DNA of 64,000 nucleotides. It comes from Orlajensenia sp037404875. Lineage in GTDB: Bacteria; Actinomycetota; Actinomycetes; Actinomycetales; Microbacteriaceae. Made by a program: the position numbers and the translations under genes. Below, piece by piece: positions 1 through 8,722 of this stretch. Each line of letters begins with the position of its first letter. Position 1 is the first letter of the stretch. Below the pieces are notes generated by a model that was not told where the DNA came from, searched no databases, and was given only the letters and a program-made list of their open reading frames with translations. Location: the NCBI RefSeq assembly GCF_037404875.1, contig NZ_JBBELO010000033.1, positions 456,351-520,350 on the forward strand, in the 5' to 3' direction.

Positions 1-1
1 C

Positions 2-385
2 GCATCCGGACCCCAGGATGGCGTGGGCTGGGAGCTCGACGCGATCGCGGCCGTCTTCATCGGTGGCGCGGCCGTCTCGGGCGGTATCGGCACGGTCATC
101 GGCTCCATCGTCGGTGGTCTCGTCATGGCCTTCCTGAACAACGGCCTGCAGCTGCTCGGCGTCGGAAGCGACCTCGTGCAGATCATCAAGGGCCTCGTGC
201 TTCTGGCCGCCGTCGGCATCGACGTCTGGAGCAAGAGCCAGGGTCGTCCCTCGCTCATCGGCAACCTGTTCCGCGGCAACAAGAAGGAGCGGGCGTCGGA
301 AGTCACCGAGCAGCCCTCCGTTCTGCCCACGCCCACGGCGGGCACGCCCGAGACCGCCGAGCCCAGCGACGTCGTTCGCAGCTAG
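2..385 (+). CDS. CUT2 sugar ABC transporter permease, C-terminal part (GguB/MmsB-type)
   Basis: The gene is cut by the left edge; the frame is open from base 2. The visible 127 residues are the last membrane segments of a ribose/multiple-monosaccharide permease. The conserved ELDAIAAVFIGGAAVSGGIG stretch and NNGLQLLGVG match the same region of the complete permease at 8723-9967. A roughly 45-residue hydrophilic tail rich in Pro, Thr and Glu follows the last helix. The gene lies 60 bp upstream of a ChvE-type binding protein on the same strand, so the operon order is probably ATPase-permease-binding protein, unlike the second copy (binding protein first). The substrate is probably an aldose; which one cannot be read from the sequence. 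Confidence 0.9.
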   Translation, partial: ASGPQDGVGWELDAIAAVFIGGAAVSGGIGTVIGSIVGGLVMAFLNNGLQLLGVGSDLVQIIKGLVLLAAVGIDVWSKSQGRPSLIGNLFRGNKKERASEVTEQPSVLPTPTAGTPETAEPSDVVRS

Positions 386-445
386 GCACCCCACAAACGT
401 TCCAACCCCTGCACCACCACCACATAAACAACAGAGAGTGAATCA

Positions 446-1555
446 ATGAAGAAAATCGCTTTGGCGGCGACCGCGGTAGCGGCTGCTGCAGCGCTGGCCC
501 TCTCGGGCTGCTCCTCGAGCGGACGCTCGGACAGCGGCTCCGACAGCACGGCGAAGGGCTTCGCGGCCGATTCCAGCATCGGCGTCGCCCTTCCCGACAA
601 GACCTCCGAGAACTGGGTTCTCGCCGGTCAGCTGTTCGAGGACGGCCTCAAGGATGCCGGCTTCAAGGCCGACGTGCAGTACGCGCCCGCCAGCAACACC
701 GTTGCGGAGCAGCAGAACCAGATCTCGGCCATGGTCACCAACGGCGCCAAGGTCATCATCATCGGTGCGAAGGACGGCAAGCAGCTGGGTACCCAGCTGC
801 AGCAGGCCGCTGACGCCGGCGTGAAGGTCATCGCCTACGACCGCCTGATCGAGAACACGAAGAACGTCGACTACTACGTCGCGTTCGACAACTTCAAGGT
901 CGGCGAGCTGCAGGGCCAGGCCCTGCTCGATGGTCTGAAGGCACGTGCCGGCCACGACAAGCCGTACAACGTCGAGCTGTTCTCGGGCTCGCCCGACGAC
1001 GCCAACTCCGCCGTGTTCTTCAACGGCGCGATGAAGGTGCTCAAGCCGAAGATCGACGACGGCACGCTCAAGGTCGTCTCGGGTCAGACCGACATCAAGC
1101 AGACCGCGACCCAGGGCTGGAAGGCTGAGAACGCCCAGAGCCGTATGGACTCGCTGCTGACCGCGAACTACTCCACCGCCACCATCGACGGCGTCCTCTC
1201 GCCGAACGACACCCTCGCCCGCGCCATCATCACCTCGGTGAAGAGCCAGGGCAAGCCGGTGCCGGTCGTCACGGGTCAGGACTCCGAGGTCGAGTCGATC
1301 AAGTCGATCATGGCGGGCGAGCAGTACTCGACCATCAACAAGGACACCAACCTCCTCGTCGCGCAGGCCATCAAGATGGTCGGCCAGCTCCAGAAGGGCG
1401 ACAAGGCCGAGGTGAACGACACCAAGCAGTACGACAACGGCGTGAAGGTCGTTCCCGCTTACCTGCTCGACCCGGTCATCGTGACCAAGGACAACGCAGC
1501 CGAGGCGTACAAGAACAACCCCAACCTCCTCGCGATCGTGAAGGCCGCTTCCTGA
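446..1555 (+). CDS. ChvE-type sugar-binding lipoprotein (CUT2 ABC transporter)
   Basis: The 369-residue protein opens with a lipoprotein signal peptide: Lys-Lys, an Ala/Leu core and an LSGC lipobox near residue 22. It should therefore be tethered to the outer face of the membrane. The mature part is a periplasmic-binding-protein type I fold close to Agrobacterium ChvE, with IGVALPDKTSENW at the first strand, VIAYDRLI and the ELFSGSPDD segment. It captures a monosaccharide and hands it to the permease encoded just upstream. The paralogue at 5943-7067 shares the same motifs. Start: ATG at 446 after a weak purine-rich GAGAG. A very strong hairpin ends the unit. Confidence 0.93.
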   Translation: MKKIALAATAVAAAAALALSGCSSSGRSDSGSDSTAKGFAADSSIGVALPDKTSENWVLAGQLFEDGLKDAGFKADVQYAPASNTVAEQQNQISAMVTNGAKVIIIGAKDGKQLGTQLQQAADAGVKVIAYDRLIENTKNVDYYVAFDNFKVGELQGQALLDGLKARAGHDKPYNVELFSGSPDDANSAVFFNGAMKVLKPKIDDGTLKVVSGQTDIKQTATQGWKAENAQSRMDSLLTANYSTATIDGVLSPNDTLARAIITSVKSQGKPVPVVTGQDSEVESIKSIMAGEQYSTINKDTNLLVAQAIKMVGQLQKGDKAEVNDTKQYDNGVKVVPAYLLDPVIVTKDNAAEAYKNNPNLLAIVKAAS

Positions 1556-1574
1556 GCAGCATCCACATCGGATC

Positions 1575-1608
1575 GGAAGGTCCCCACTCCTCGGAGTGGG
1601 GACCTTCC
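1575..1608 (+). terminator. Perfect 16-bp stem-loop after the binding-protein gene
   Basis: GGAAGGTCCCCACTCC (1575-1590) and its exact complement (1593-1608) are separated by two bases. The stem starts 20 bp after the stop codon of the binding-protein gene. No long T-run follows, as is common for actinobacterial intrinsic terminators. Confidence 0.8.
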
Positions 1609-1642
1609 CTGTTAACCGCCCAGGCCGCCCCGGCCCCCGCAT

Positions 1643-1728
1643 CCGTCCCCGTTGCGCCACTTCGGGGTCGGTTGCGCCAGATGTTCTGGCGCACGGGCCG
1701 GGGAAGTGGCGCAACGCCGCTGGGACGG
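1643..1728. repeat. Nested palindromic intergenic repeat, family A copy 1 (65-bp core at 1651-1715)
   Basis: The core starts with GTTGCGCCACTTC and ends with GAAGTGGCGCAAC, forming an outer 13-bp arm pair. A second inner palindrome (TTGCGCCAGA / TCTGGCGCA) sits in the middle. Here the outer arms are extended by CCGTCCC / GGGACGG. Cores of identical 65-bp length occur at 20225-20289 and 55299-55363. The rest of the 1609-1770 gap holds nothing else that I recognise. Confidence 0.85.
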
Positions 1729-1773
1729 ACGGGCGATCACAATCTGGTCACGGGGGTTGCGCCAAGCCCGTTC

Positions 1774-1810
1774 GTTAGCGCTAACATAGTGACGACCTGT
1801 TAGCGCTAAC
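1774..1810. promoter_or_regulatory. Pair of LacI-family operators upstream of araD
   Basis: Two perfect 12-bp palindromes GTTAGCGCTAAC lie at 1774-1785 and 1799-1810, centres 25 bp apart. They sit 70-106 bp upstream of the araD start. A weak -10-like CATAGT (1785-1790) lies between them, so bound repressor would cover the promoter. The LacI paralogues encoded at 10080 and 16975 are the obvious candidate regulators; a near match occurs at 12067-12078. Confidence 0.8.
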
Positions 1811-1879
1811 AGCTTGCATCGGGACGGCCTCGCCGCCCGCACGCTGAAACGAAGACACGACGACAAAGGAGTTGTAACG

Positions 1880-2620
1880 GTGGCATCGGCATCCGGCCCG
1901 GAGGGCACCCAGCCTCCCGTCTTCAGCGCCGAGATCGCAGCCGCCATCGCCACCGTTCGCGACGACGTGGCCGCTCTGCACTCTGAGCTCACGCGCTACG
2001 GACTCATCGTCTGGACCGGCGGCAACGTCTCGGGCCGGGTACCCGGAGCCGACCTCTTCGTGATCAAGCCGTCCGGCGTCTCGTATGGGGAGCTCGCCCC
2101 CGAGAACATGATCCTCTGCGACCTCGACGGCCTCGTCGTGCCCGGCACCCCGGGCTCGGACCGCAGCCCGTCGAGCGACACGGCCGCGCACGCCTACGTG
2201 TACCGCAACATGCCCGAGGTGGGCGGCGTCGTCCACACCCACTCCACCTTCGCCGTGGCCTGGGCCGCGCGCGGCGAGGAGATCCCCTGCGTCATCACGG
2301 CGATGGCCGACGAGTTCGGCGGGCCCATCCCCGTGGGGCCCTTCGCGATCATCGGCGACGACTCCATCGGCCGCGGCATCGTGGAGACCCTCTCAGGCCA
2401 CCGCTCGCGCGCCGTCCTCATGCAGAACCACGGTCCCTTCACGATCGGCACCGACGCCAAGGATGCCGTGAAGGCCGCCGTCATGGTCGAAGACGTCGCC
2501 CGCACCGTGCACTACGCACGCCAAGCCGGCGACCTCATCCCCATTCCCCAGGACGCCATCGACCGCCTCTACGACCGCTACCAGAACGTCTACGGCCAGA
2601 GCGGGGACGCGCGCCGATGA
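1880..2620 (+). CDS. araD: L-ribulose-5-phosphate 4-epimerase
   Basis: A class II aldolase/adducin-fold protein of 246 residues that converts L-ribulose-5-phosphate to D-xylulose-5-phosphate, the last step of bacterial L-arabinose breakdown in the cytoplasm. The metal-binding HTHS motif lies at residues 119-122 and the second metal histidine in QNHG near residue 184. GTG at 1880 was chosen because AAAGGAG (1865-1871) sits 8 bases upstream; an earlier GTG near 1814 would place coding sequence right after the operator. The stop overlaps the araB start (ATGA), so the two are translationally coupled. Confidence 0.93.
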   Translation: MASASGPEGTQPPVFSAEIAAAIATVRDDVAALHSELTRYGLIVWTGGNVSGRVPGADLFVIKPSGVSYGELAPENMILCDLDGLVVPGTPGSDRSPSSDTAAHAYVYRNMPEVGGVVHTHSTFAVAWAARGEEIPCVITAMADEFGGPIPVGPFAIIGDDSIGRGIVETLSGHRSRAVLMQNHGPFTIGTDAKDAVKAAVMVEDVARTVHYARQAGDLIPIPQDAIDRLYDRYQNVYGQSGDARR

Positions 2621-4266
2621 GTACCGATATGGGAACGAGCACCACGACGGATGCGGCCGCCCTCATCCGCGAGGGCCGCACCGCGCTCGGAATCGAGTTC
2701 GGCTCCACGCGCATCAAGGCCTGCCTCGTCGGCGAGAACCCCACCGAGGTGCTCGCAGTGGGCACCCACGACTGGGAGAACGAGTTCGTCGACCGTCGCT
2801 GGACCTACTCGCTCGACGCCGTCGAAGCCGGGCTCCAGGCCGCCTACGCCGCGCTCGTCGCCGACGCGGTCGCTCGTCACGGAGTGGCGCCGACGACCTT
2901 CGGCGCCATCGGGGTCTCGGCGATGATGCACGGCTACCTCGCCTTCGACGCGGACGACGCCCTGCTTGTGCCGTTCCGCACCTGGCGCAACACGTCGACC
3001 GGTCCGGCAGCGGCCGAGCTCAGCGAGAGGTTCGGGGTCAACATCCCTCTGCGCTGGTCGATCGCGCACCTGCACCAGGCAGTGCTCGACGGCGAACCGC
3101 ATCTGAGTGAGGTTCGGTTCGTGACGACCCTCGCGGGCTACGTGCACTGGCGGCTGACGGGGCGCCGGGTTCTCGGCGTGGGCGACGCATCCGGAATGTT
3201 CCCGATCGACTCGAGCACCCTGGACTACGACGCGCGACTCATCGCGGCGTACGACGGGCTCGCGGCCGACAAGCTCCCCGTCGCCGGCGTCGCCGACCTG
3301 CTCCCCGCGGTGCTTCCGGCCGGCGCGGATGCGGGAACGCTCACCCCCGAGGGCGCCGCCTACCTCGACCCCACCGGCGCACTACGGGCCGGCGCGCTGC
3401 TCTGTCCTCCCGAGGGCGACGCCGGCACCGGAATGGTGGCGACCAACTCGGTCGCCCCGCGCACCGGAAACGTCAGTGCCGGCACCAGCATCTTCGCCAT
3501 GGTTGTGCTCGAGCGCGCCCTCGAGCACGTGCACCATGAGCTCGACCTCGTCACGACGCCCGCCGGCGACCCCGTCGCCATGGTGCACTGCAACAACGGT
3601 GCCAGTGAGCTCGCCGGCTGGGTGAGCCTGTTCTCGCGGTTCGCCGCGGCATCCGGAACCCCCGTGGACCCCGACGCGGCGTTCGGCGTGCTGCTGCGCG
3701 AGGCCCTCGATGGCGAGGCGGATGCGGGCGGCATCATCGCCTACAACCATCTCGCAGGGGAGCCGATCGCGGGCCTGGCCGAGGGTCGCCCGCTCGTCGT
3801 GCGCACACCCGACAGCCGTCTCACGCTCGCGAACTTCATGCGCGCCCAGGTCTACGGCGTCTACGGCACCCTCAGCCTCGGCATGCGCGTTCTCGCGGCG
3901 GAGGGCGTCTCGCTCGATCGGCTGTTCGCCCACGGTGGCATCTTCCGCACCGCCGGGGTCGCGCAGCGGCTGCTCGCGGGCGCTCTCGACGCTCCCGTCG
4001 CGGTGGGGGAGACGGCCTCGGAGGGTGGGGCGTGGGGCATCGCGGTGCTCGCCTCCTTCGCCGCCGCCGCCGCGACGGCGGCAGCGGACGGCAGCCGGGC
4101 GGCATCCGCGCTCGACCTGAAGACATACCTCGAGAAGCATGTGTTCCGCGACGCCCGCTTCGACACCGTGGATCCCGACCCTGCCGACGTGGCCGGCTTC
4201 GCCGCCTTCCTCGACCGATACCGCGCCGGGCTCGCTGCAGAGTCCGCCGCCGTTCAGGCGCTCTGA
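2617..4266 (+). CDS. araB: Ribulokinase (FGGY family)
   Basis: A 549-residue sugar kinase that phosphorylates L-ribulose with ATP. The N-terminal phosphate-binding strand GIEFGSTRIKACLVG (about residues 26-40) and IGVSAMMHGYLAFD are typical of FGGY kinases. The C-terminal lobe contains FAHGGIFRT and GETASEGGAWG. Length agrees with ribulokinase (about 550-570). The ATG overlaps the araD stop by four bases and araA follows after 50 bp. Position between araD and araA makes ribulokinase much more likely than xylulokinase, although the sequence alone could fit a general FGGY pentulose kinase. Confidence 0.9.
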   Translation: MSTDMGTSTTTDAAALIREGRTALGIEFGSTRIKACLVGENPTEVLAVGTHDWENEFVDRRWTYSLDAVEAGLQAAYAALVADAVARHGVAPTTFGAIGVSAMMHGYLAFDADDALLVPFRTWRNTSTGPAAAELSERFGVNIPLRWSIAHLHQAVLDGEPHLSEVRFVTTLAGYVHWRLTGRRVLGVGDASGMFPIDSSTLDYDARLIAAYDGLAADKLPVAGVADLLPAVLPAGADAGTLTPEGAAYLDPTGALRAGALLCPPEGDAGTGMVATNSVAPRTGNVSAGTSIFAMVVLERALEHVHHELDLVTTPAGDPVAMVHCNNGASELAGWVSLFSRFAAASGTPVDPDAAFGVLLREALDGEADAGGIIAYNHLAGEPIAGLAEGRPLVVRTPDSRLTLANFMRAQVYGVYGTLSLGMRVLAAEGVSLDRLFAHGGIFRTAGVAQRLLAGALDAPVAVGETASEGGAWGIAVLASFAAAAATAAADGSRAASALDLKTYLEKHVFRDARFDTVDPDPADVAGFAAFLDRYRAGLAAESAAVQAL

Positions 4267-4316
4267 GAGCACCGGATCGCCATGACAGACACATCACCAC
4301 CCACGGAGACCAGCAC

Positions 4317-5831
4317 ATGACCCGCACCCCCCTCTCCACCTCGCTCGAGCAGTACGAGGTCTGGTTCCTCACCGGCAGCCAGCTCCTGTACGGCGAGGAG
4401 ACCCTGCGCCAGGTGGCGGAGCAGTCGCGGGCCATCGCCGACGAGCTCGGCGCGCAGGTTCCCGTGAAGGTCGTGTGGAAGCCCGTGCTCACCGGGGCGG
4501 ATGCCATCCGTCGTCTCGCCCTCGAGGTGAACGCCGCCGACAACGTCATCGGCGTCATCGCCTGGATGCACACCTTCAGCCCGGCCAAGATGTGGATCGC
4601 CGGCCTCGACGCGCTGGCGAAGCCGCTGCTGCACCTTCACACCCAGGCCAACGTCGAGCTGCCGTGGGGCGAGATCGACTTCGATTTCATGAACCTGAAC
4701 CAGGCCGCGCACGGCGACCGGGAGTTCGGGTACATCCAGACCCGCCTGGCCGTGGCCCGCAAGACGGTGGTCGGCCACGTTTCGAACCCCGACGTCGCGG
4801 CGCAGGTCGAGACCTGGCAGCGCGCAGCGGCCGGCTGGGCGGCGGCGCGCAGCCTCAAGCTCGCGCGCTTCGGCGACAACATGCGCTACGTCGCCGTCAC
4901 CGAGGGCGACAAGACCGAGGCGGAGCTGCGGTTCGGCGTGCAGGTGAACACCTGGGGCGTCAACGAACTCGCGGATGCCGTGGCCGGCGCATCCGATGAA
5001 GCCATCGACGCGCTCGTGGCCGAGTACGAGGAGCTCTACGACGTCGTTCCCGAGTTGCGCCGCGGCGGAGAACGCCACGAGAGCCTGCGCTACGGCGCCG
5101 CGATCGAGGTGGGACTGCGCTCCTTCCTCGAAGAGGGCGGCTTCGGCGCCTTCACGACGACGTTCGAAGACCTCGGCGCACTGCGCCAGCTTCCGGGCCT
5201 CGCCGTGCAGCGCCTCATGGCCGAGGGCTATGGCTTCGGCGCCGAGGGCGACTGGAAGACCGCCATCCTCGTGCGCGTGGCGAACGTGATGGGCGCCGGC
5301 CTCCCCGGCGGCGCGAGCCTCATGGAGGACTACACCTACGACCTCGTGCCGGGCGATGAGAAGATCCTCGGCGCCCACATGCTCGAGGTCAACCCGGCCC
5401 TCTCCAGCGCGAAGGCGAGCCTGGAGATCCACCCCCTCGGCATCGGCGACCGGGAAGACCCCGTGCGTCTGGTGTTCACGGCCGACCCGGGACCCGCCGT
5501 CGTCGTCGCCCTCTCCGACATGCGCGATCGCTTCCGGCTGGTGGCCAACGTGGTCGAGAACATCACCGCTCCCGATCTGCCGAACCTGCCCGTCGGCCGC
5601 GCGGTCTGGCGACCCGCCCCCGACTTCGCCACGAGCGCCGCCTGCTGGCTCACCGCCGGCGCGGCCCACCACACCGTCATGTCGACCTCGGTCGGCGTGG
5701 ACGTTTTCCGGGATTTCGCCGAGATCGCTCGCACCGAGCTTCTCGTGATCGATGAGACCACCACCCAGCGGGACTTCGCCCGCGAAGTGCGCTGGAACCA
5801 GGCCTACTACCGCTTGGCAGGAGGCCTGTAG
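4317..5831 (+). CDS. araA: L-arabinose isomerase
   Basis: A 504-residue cytoplasmic enzyme interconverting L-arabinose and L-ribulose, the first catabolic step. The protein begins MTRTPLSTSLEQYEVWFLTG, typical of AraA. Metal-site segments include RHESLRYGAA, LEVNPALSSAKASLEIHPLG and AAHHTVMS. Length matches the family (about 500). Start: ATG at 4317 behind CACGGAGAC. It is the third gene of araD-araB-araA; the order differs from the Escherichia coli araBAD. A hairpin at 5843-5870 separates it from the transporter genes. Confidence 0.95.
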   Translation: MTRTPLSTSLEQYEVWFLTGSQLLYGEETLRQVAEQSRAIADELGAQVPVKVVWKPVLTGADAIRRLALEVNAADNVIGVIAWMHTFSPAKMWIAGLDALAKPLLHLHTQANVELPWGEIDFDFMNLNQAAHGDREFGYIQTRLAVARKTVVGHVSNPDVAAQVETWQRAAAGWAAARSLKLARFGDNMRYVAVTEGDKTEAELRFGVQVNTWGVNELADAVAGASDEAIDALVAEYEELYDVVPELRRGGERHESLRYGAAIEVGLRSFLEEGGFGAFTTTFEDLGALRQLPGLAVQRLMAEGYGFGAEGDWKTAILVRVANVMGAGLPGGASLMEDYTYDLVPGDEKILGAHMLEVNPALSSAKASLEIHPLGIGDREDPVRLVFTADPGPAVVVALSDMRDRFRLVANVVENITAPDLPNLPVGRAVWRPAPDFATSAACWLTAGAAHHTVMSTSVGVDVFRDFAEIARTELLVIDETTTQRDFAREVRWNQAYYRLAGGL

Positions 5832-5842
5832 CAGCACCACCA

Positions 5843-5870
5843 CATCTCGTCCGCTCCCTCGGATGAGATG
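5843..5870 (+). terminator. Hairpin between araA and the binding-protein gene
   Basis: CATCTCGTCCG (5843-5853) pairs with CGGATGAGATG (5860-5870) over 11 bp, with one G-T wobble and a 6-base loop. No T-run follows. It may be a partial terminator or an mRNA-stabilising stem inside the operon. Confidence 0.5.
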
Positions 5871-5942
5871 GGTTCGACGTTCATGGACGCCGTCGAACCT
5901 CACCAAGTAGACAACGAAGTCCAAACAGTGGAAGGAAACACA

Positions 5943-7067
5943 GTGAAGACCAAGAAGGTTCTTCTCGCCACGATGGTCGTGGGTTCGATGCTCGCGCTCT
6001 CCGCGTGTGCAGGCAACTCCGGCGGCGGCAGCGGTTCGGGTGATGGAGACGGCGGCCTCATCGGCGTCGCCATGCCCACCAAGAGCTCCGAGCGCTGGAT
6101 CAACGATGGCAACTCGGTCAAGGAAGGCCTCGAGAAGGCCGGGTACAAGGTCGACCTCCAGTACGCGGAAGACGACATCCCCACCCAGGTCTCCCAGCTC
6201 GAGAACATGATCACCAAGGGTGCAGAGGCCCTGATCATCGCCTCGATCGACGGAACGACGCTCACCCAGGTGCTGCAGGATGCCGCTGACGCCAAGATCC
6301 CCGTGATCGCCTACGACCGCCTCATCCGCGACAGCAAGAACGTGGACTACTACGCCTCGTTCGACAACTACAAGGTCGGCGTTCAGCAGGCCAACTCCGT
6401 GCTCAACGGGCTCGGACTGGTCGACCTCGACGGCACCAAGAAGAGCGACGCCCCCGCGGGCCCGTTCAACATCGAGCTGTTCGCCGGTTCGCCCGACGAC
6501 AACAACGCCACGTTCTTCTGGAACGGCGCGATGGACACGCTGAAGCCGTACCTCGACGCCAAGACCCTCGTGGTCAAGAGCGGCCAGACCGACTTCCAGC
6601 AGGCGGCGACGCTGCGCTGGGACGGCGAGGTGGCGCAGAGCCGCATGGAGGACATCCTCACCAAGAGCTACTCCGACGGCTCGAAGGTCAACGCGGTGCT
6701 CTCGCCCTACGACGGCCTCTCGCGCGGAATCATCTCGGCGCTGACGGATGCCGGTTACACGACCGGTGACGCCTGGCCGGTCATCTCGGGCCAGGACGCC
6801 GAGCTCGACTCGGTCAAGGCCATCAACTCCGGTGAGCAGTACGCCACCATCTTCAAGGACACCCGCAAGCTGGCCGACGTGGCCATCAGCATGGCGGAGG
6901 CCCTCCTGAAGGGTGACAAGCCCGAGGTGAACAACACCAAGGACTACGACAACGGCAAGAAGGTCGTGCCGTCGTACCTGCTCGAGTCCCAGATCGTCGT
7001 GAAGGACAACGTCAACGACGTCCTGGTCAAGAGCGGCTACTGGACCGAAGCCGAGATCAACGGCTGA
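5943..7067 (+). CDS. ChvE-type sugar-binding lipoprotein, second copy
   Basis: A 374-residue lipoprotein with signal peptide and LSAC lipobox near residue 20, then a Gly/Ser linker and a type I periplasmic-binding fold. IGVAMPTKSSERW, IAYDRLIRDSKNVDYY and ELFAGSPDDNN parallel the copy at 446. GTG at 5943 is chosen because GAAGGA lies upstream and the signal peptide begins there; the frame is open further upstream. It is directly followed by its ATPase and permease genes and preceded by araDBA, so L-arabinose or a related aldose is the likely ligand. Confidence 0.93.
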   Translation: MKTKKVLLATMVVGSMLALSACAGNSGGGSGSGDGDGGLIGVAMPTKSSERWINDGNSVKEGLEKAGYKVDLQYAEDDIPTQVSQLENMITKGAEALIIASIDGTTLTQVLQDAADAKIPVIAYDRLIRDSKNVDYYASFDNYKVGVQQANSVLNGLGLVDLDGTKKSDAPAGPFNIELFAGSPDDNNATFFWNGAMDTLKPYLDAKTLVVKSGQTDFQQAATLRWDGEVAQSRMEDILTKSYSDGSKVNAVLSPYDGLSRGIISALTDAGYTTGDAWPVISGQDAELDSVKAINSGEQYATIFKDTRKLADVAISMAEALLKGDKPEVNNTKDYDNGKKVVPSYLLESQIVVKDNVNDVLVKSGYWTEAEING

Positions 7068-7084
7068 TAACACCGTGTGGTGAC

Positions 7085-7132
7085 GCCGGTCGGGGCTCGC
7101 GGACAGTATTCTGCGAGCGGGCCCCGGCCGGC
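7085..7132 (+). terminator. Intra-operon stem-loop between binding-protein and ATPase genes
   Basis: GCCGGTCGGGG (7085-7095) pairs with CCCCGGCCGGC (7122-7132) over 11 bp with one wobble, and GCTCGC / GCGAGC form an inner stem. It starts 18 bp after the binding-protein stop. Such stems commonly let binding-protein mRNA outnumber the downstream transporter mRNA. Confidence 0.6.
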
Positions 7133-7160
7133 GGCATCCCGGCAAGGAAGCAGGGTAGAG

Positions 7161-8687
7161 ATGACGACGAACATTCTCGAGATGCGTGGCATCACGAAGA
7201 CCTTCCCGGGTGTGAAGGCGCTTTCCGACGTGAGCCTCGAGGTCGCGCGCGGCGAAGTGCACGCGATCTGCGGGGAGAACGGGGCCGGCAAGTCGACCCT
7301 GATGAAGGTGCTGAGCGGCGTCTACGGTCACGGAACCTACGAGGGCGACATCGTCTTCGAGGACGAGGTGGTGCAGTTCTCGAACATCACCGACAGCGAG
7401 GCCAAGGGCATCGTGATCATCCACCAGGAGCTCGCGCTGAGCCCCTTCCTCTCGATCGCCGAGAACATCTTCCTCAACAACGAGGTCAAGAGCCGCGGCT
7501 TGATCGACTGGAACAAGACCAACCACGAGGCGCAGAAGCTGCTCGCCCGGGTCGGCCTGAACGACAACCCCACCACCAAGATCATGAACATCGGCGTCGG
7601 CAAGCAGCAGCTCGTCGAGATCGCCAAGGCCCTCTCGAAGCGGGTGAAGCTGCTCATCCTCGATGAGCCGACCGCCGCGCTGAACGACGAGGACTCCGAC
7701 CACCTGCTCGACCTCATCCTTCACCTGAAGGAGCAGGGCATCACCTCGATCATCATCAGCCACAAGCTCAACGAGATCAGGAAGGTGGCCGACTCGGTCA
7801 CCGTGATCCGGGACGGCAAGACGATCGAGACGATCGCCAAGGCCGACGTGACCGAGGACCGCATCATCAAGGACATGGTCGGCCGCGACCTCGAGCACCG
7901 CTACCCGGAGCACACGCCGAACATCGGCGAGGAACTGCTGCGCGTGGAGGACTGGACGGCTCACCACCCGCAGGATGCCTCGCGCGTGATGGTCGACAAC
8001 GTCAGCATCAACGTGCGGGCGGGCGAGATCGTCGGCATCGCCGGGCTCATGGGCGCCGGGCGAACCGAGTTCGCGATGAGCCTGTTCGGCCAGTCCTACG
8101 GCTCGCGCATCAGCGGCCGGGTCTTCAAGCGCGGCAAGGAGATCCGGATGCGCTCGGTCGCAGAGGCGATCGAGAACGGCGTCGCCTATGCCACGGAAGA
8201 CCGCAAGACCTACGGCCTCAACCTCATCGAGGACATCAAGCGCAACATCTCGATGGCCTCGCTGAAGAAGCTCGAGCGGTTCGGCCTCGTGCACGACAAC
8301 GAGGAGTACAAGGTGGCCAACGACTATCGCAAGTCGATGAACATCAAGGCTCCGAACGTGCTCGTGAAGACCGGCAAGCTCTCGGGCGGCAACCAGCAGA
8401 AGGTCGTGCTCTCGAAGTGGATCTACTCGGATCCCGACGTGCTCATCCTCGATGAGCCGACGCGTGGCATCGACGTCGGTGCCAAGTACGAGATCTACAC
8501 GATCATCAACCGGCTGGCCGCCGCGGGGAAGGGCGTCATCGTCATCTCCTCCGAGCTGCCCGAGCTGCTCGGCATCTGCGACCGCATCTATGCCCTCTCC
8601 GAGGGCCGCATCACCGGAGAGTTGCCCATCGAAGAGGCGACGCCCGAATCCGTCCTGAAGCTCATGACCATGGAGAAGCCCCGCTAG
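7161..8687 (+). CDS. CUT2 sugar ABC transporter ATPase (GguA/MmsA-type, double ABC)
   Basis: A 508-residue ATPase with two fused ABC domains, energising uptake through the permease encoded next. The first domain has Walker A GENGAGKST, and Walker B ILDEPTAAL. In the second half the P-loop is degenerate (GLMGAGRTEF), as usual for CUT2 ATPases, but LSGGNQQKVVL and ILDEPTRGIDVG are intact. ATG at 7161 follows AGGGTAGAG; the longer frame back to 7077 would read through the hairpin. The permease gene follows after 35 bp. Confidence 0.93.
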   Translation: MTTNILEMRGITKTFPGVKALSDVSLEVARGEVHAICGENGAGKSTLMKVLSGVYGHGTYEGDIVFEDEVVQFSNITDSEAKGIVIIHQELALSPFLSIAENIFLNNEVKSRGLIDWNKTNHEAQKLLARVGLNDNPTTKIMNIGVGKQQLVEIAKALSKRVKLLILDEPTAALNDEDSDHLLDLILHLKEQGITSIIISHKLNEIRKVADSVTVIRDGKTIETIAKADVTEDRIIKDMVGRDLEHRYPEHTPNIGEELLRVEDWTAHHPQDASRVMVDNVSINVRAGEIVGIAGLMGAGRTEFAMSLFGQSYGSRISGRVFKRGKEIRMRSVAEAIENGVAYATEDRKTYGLNLIEDIKRNISMASLKKLERFGLVHDNEEYKVANDYRKSMNIKAPNVLVKTGKLSGGNQQKVVLSKWIYSDPDVLILDEPTRGIDVGAKYEIYTIINRLAAAGKGVIVISSELPELLGICDRIYALSEGRITGELPIEEATPESVLKLMTMEKPR

Positions 8688-8722
8688 CGCCGGCGCCAGC
8701 GGATTCTTCGAAGGAGAACCTC

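Noticed and set aside
4254..8294. 1346-codon open frame on the minus strand
   Set aside because: It is antisense to araA, a binding-protein gene and an ABC ATPase with clear family motifs; long antisense frames are normal at this GC content.
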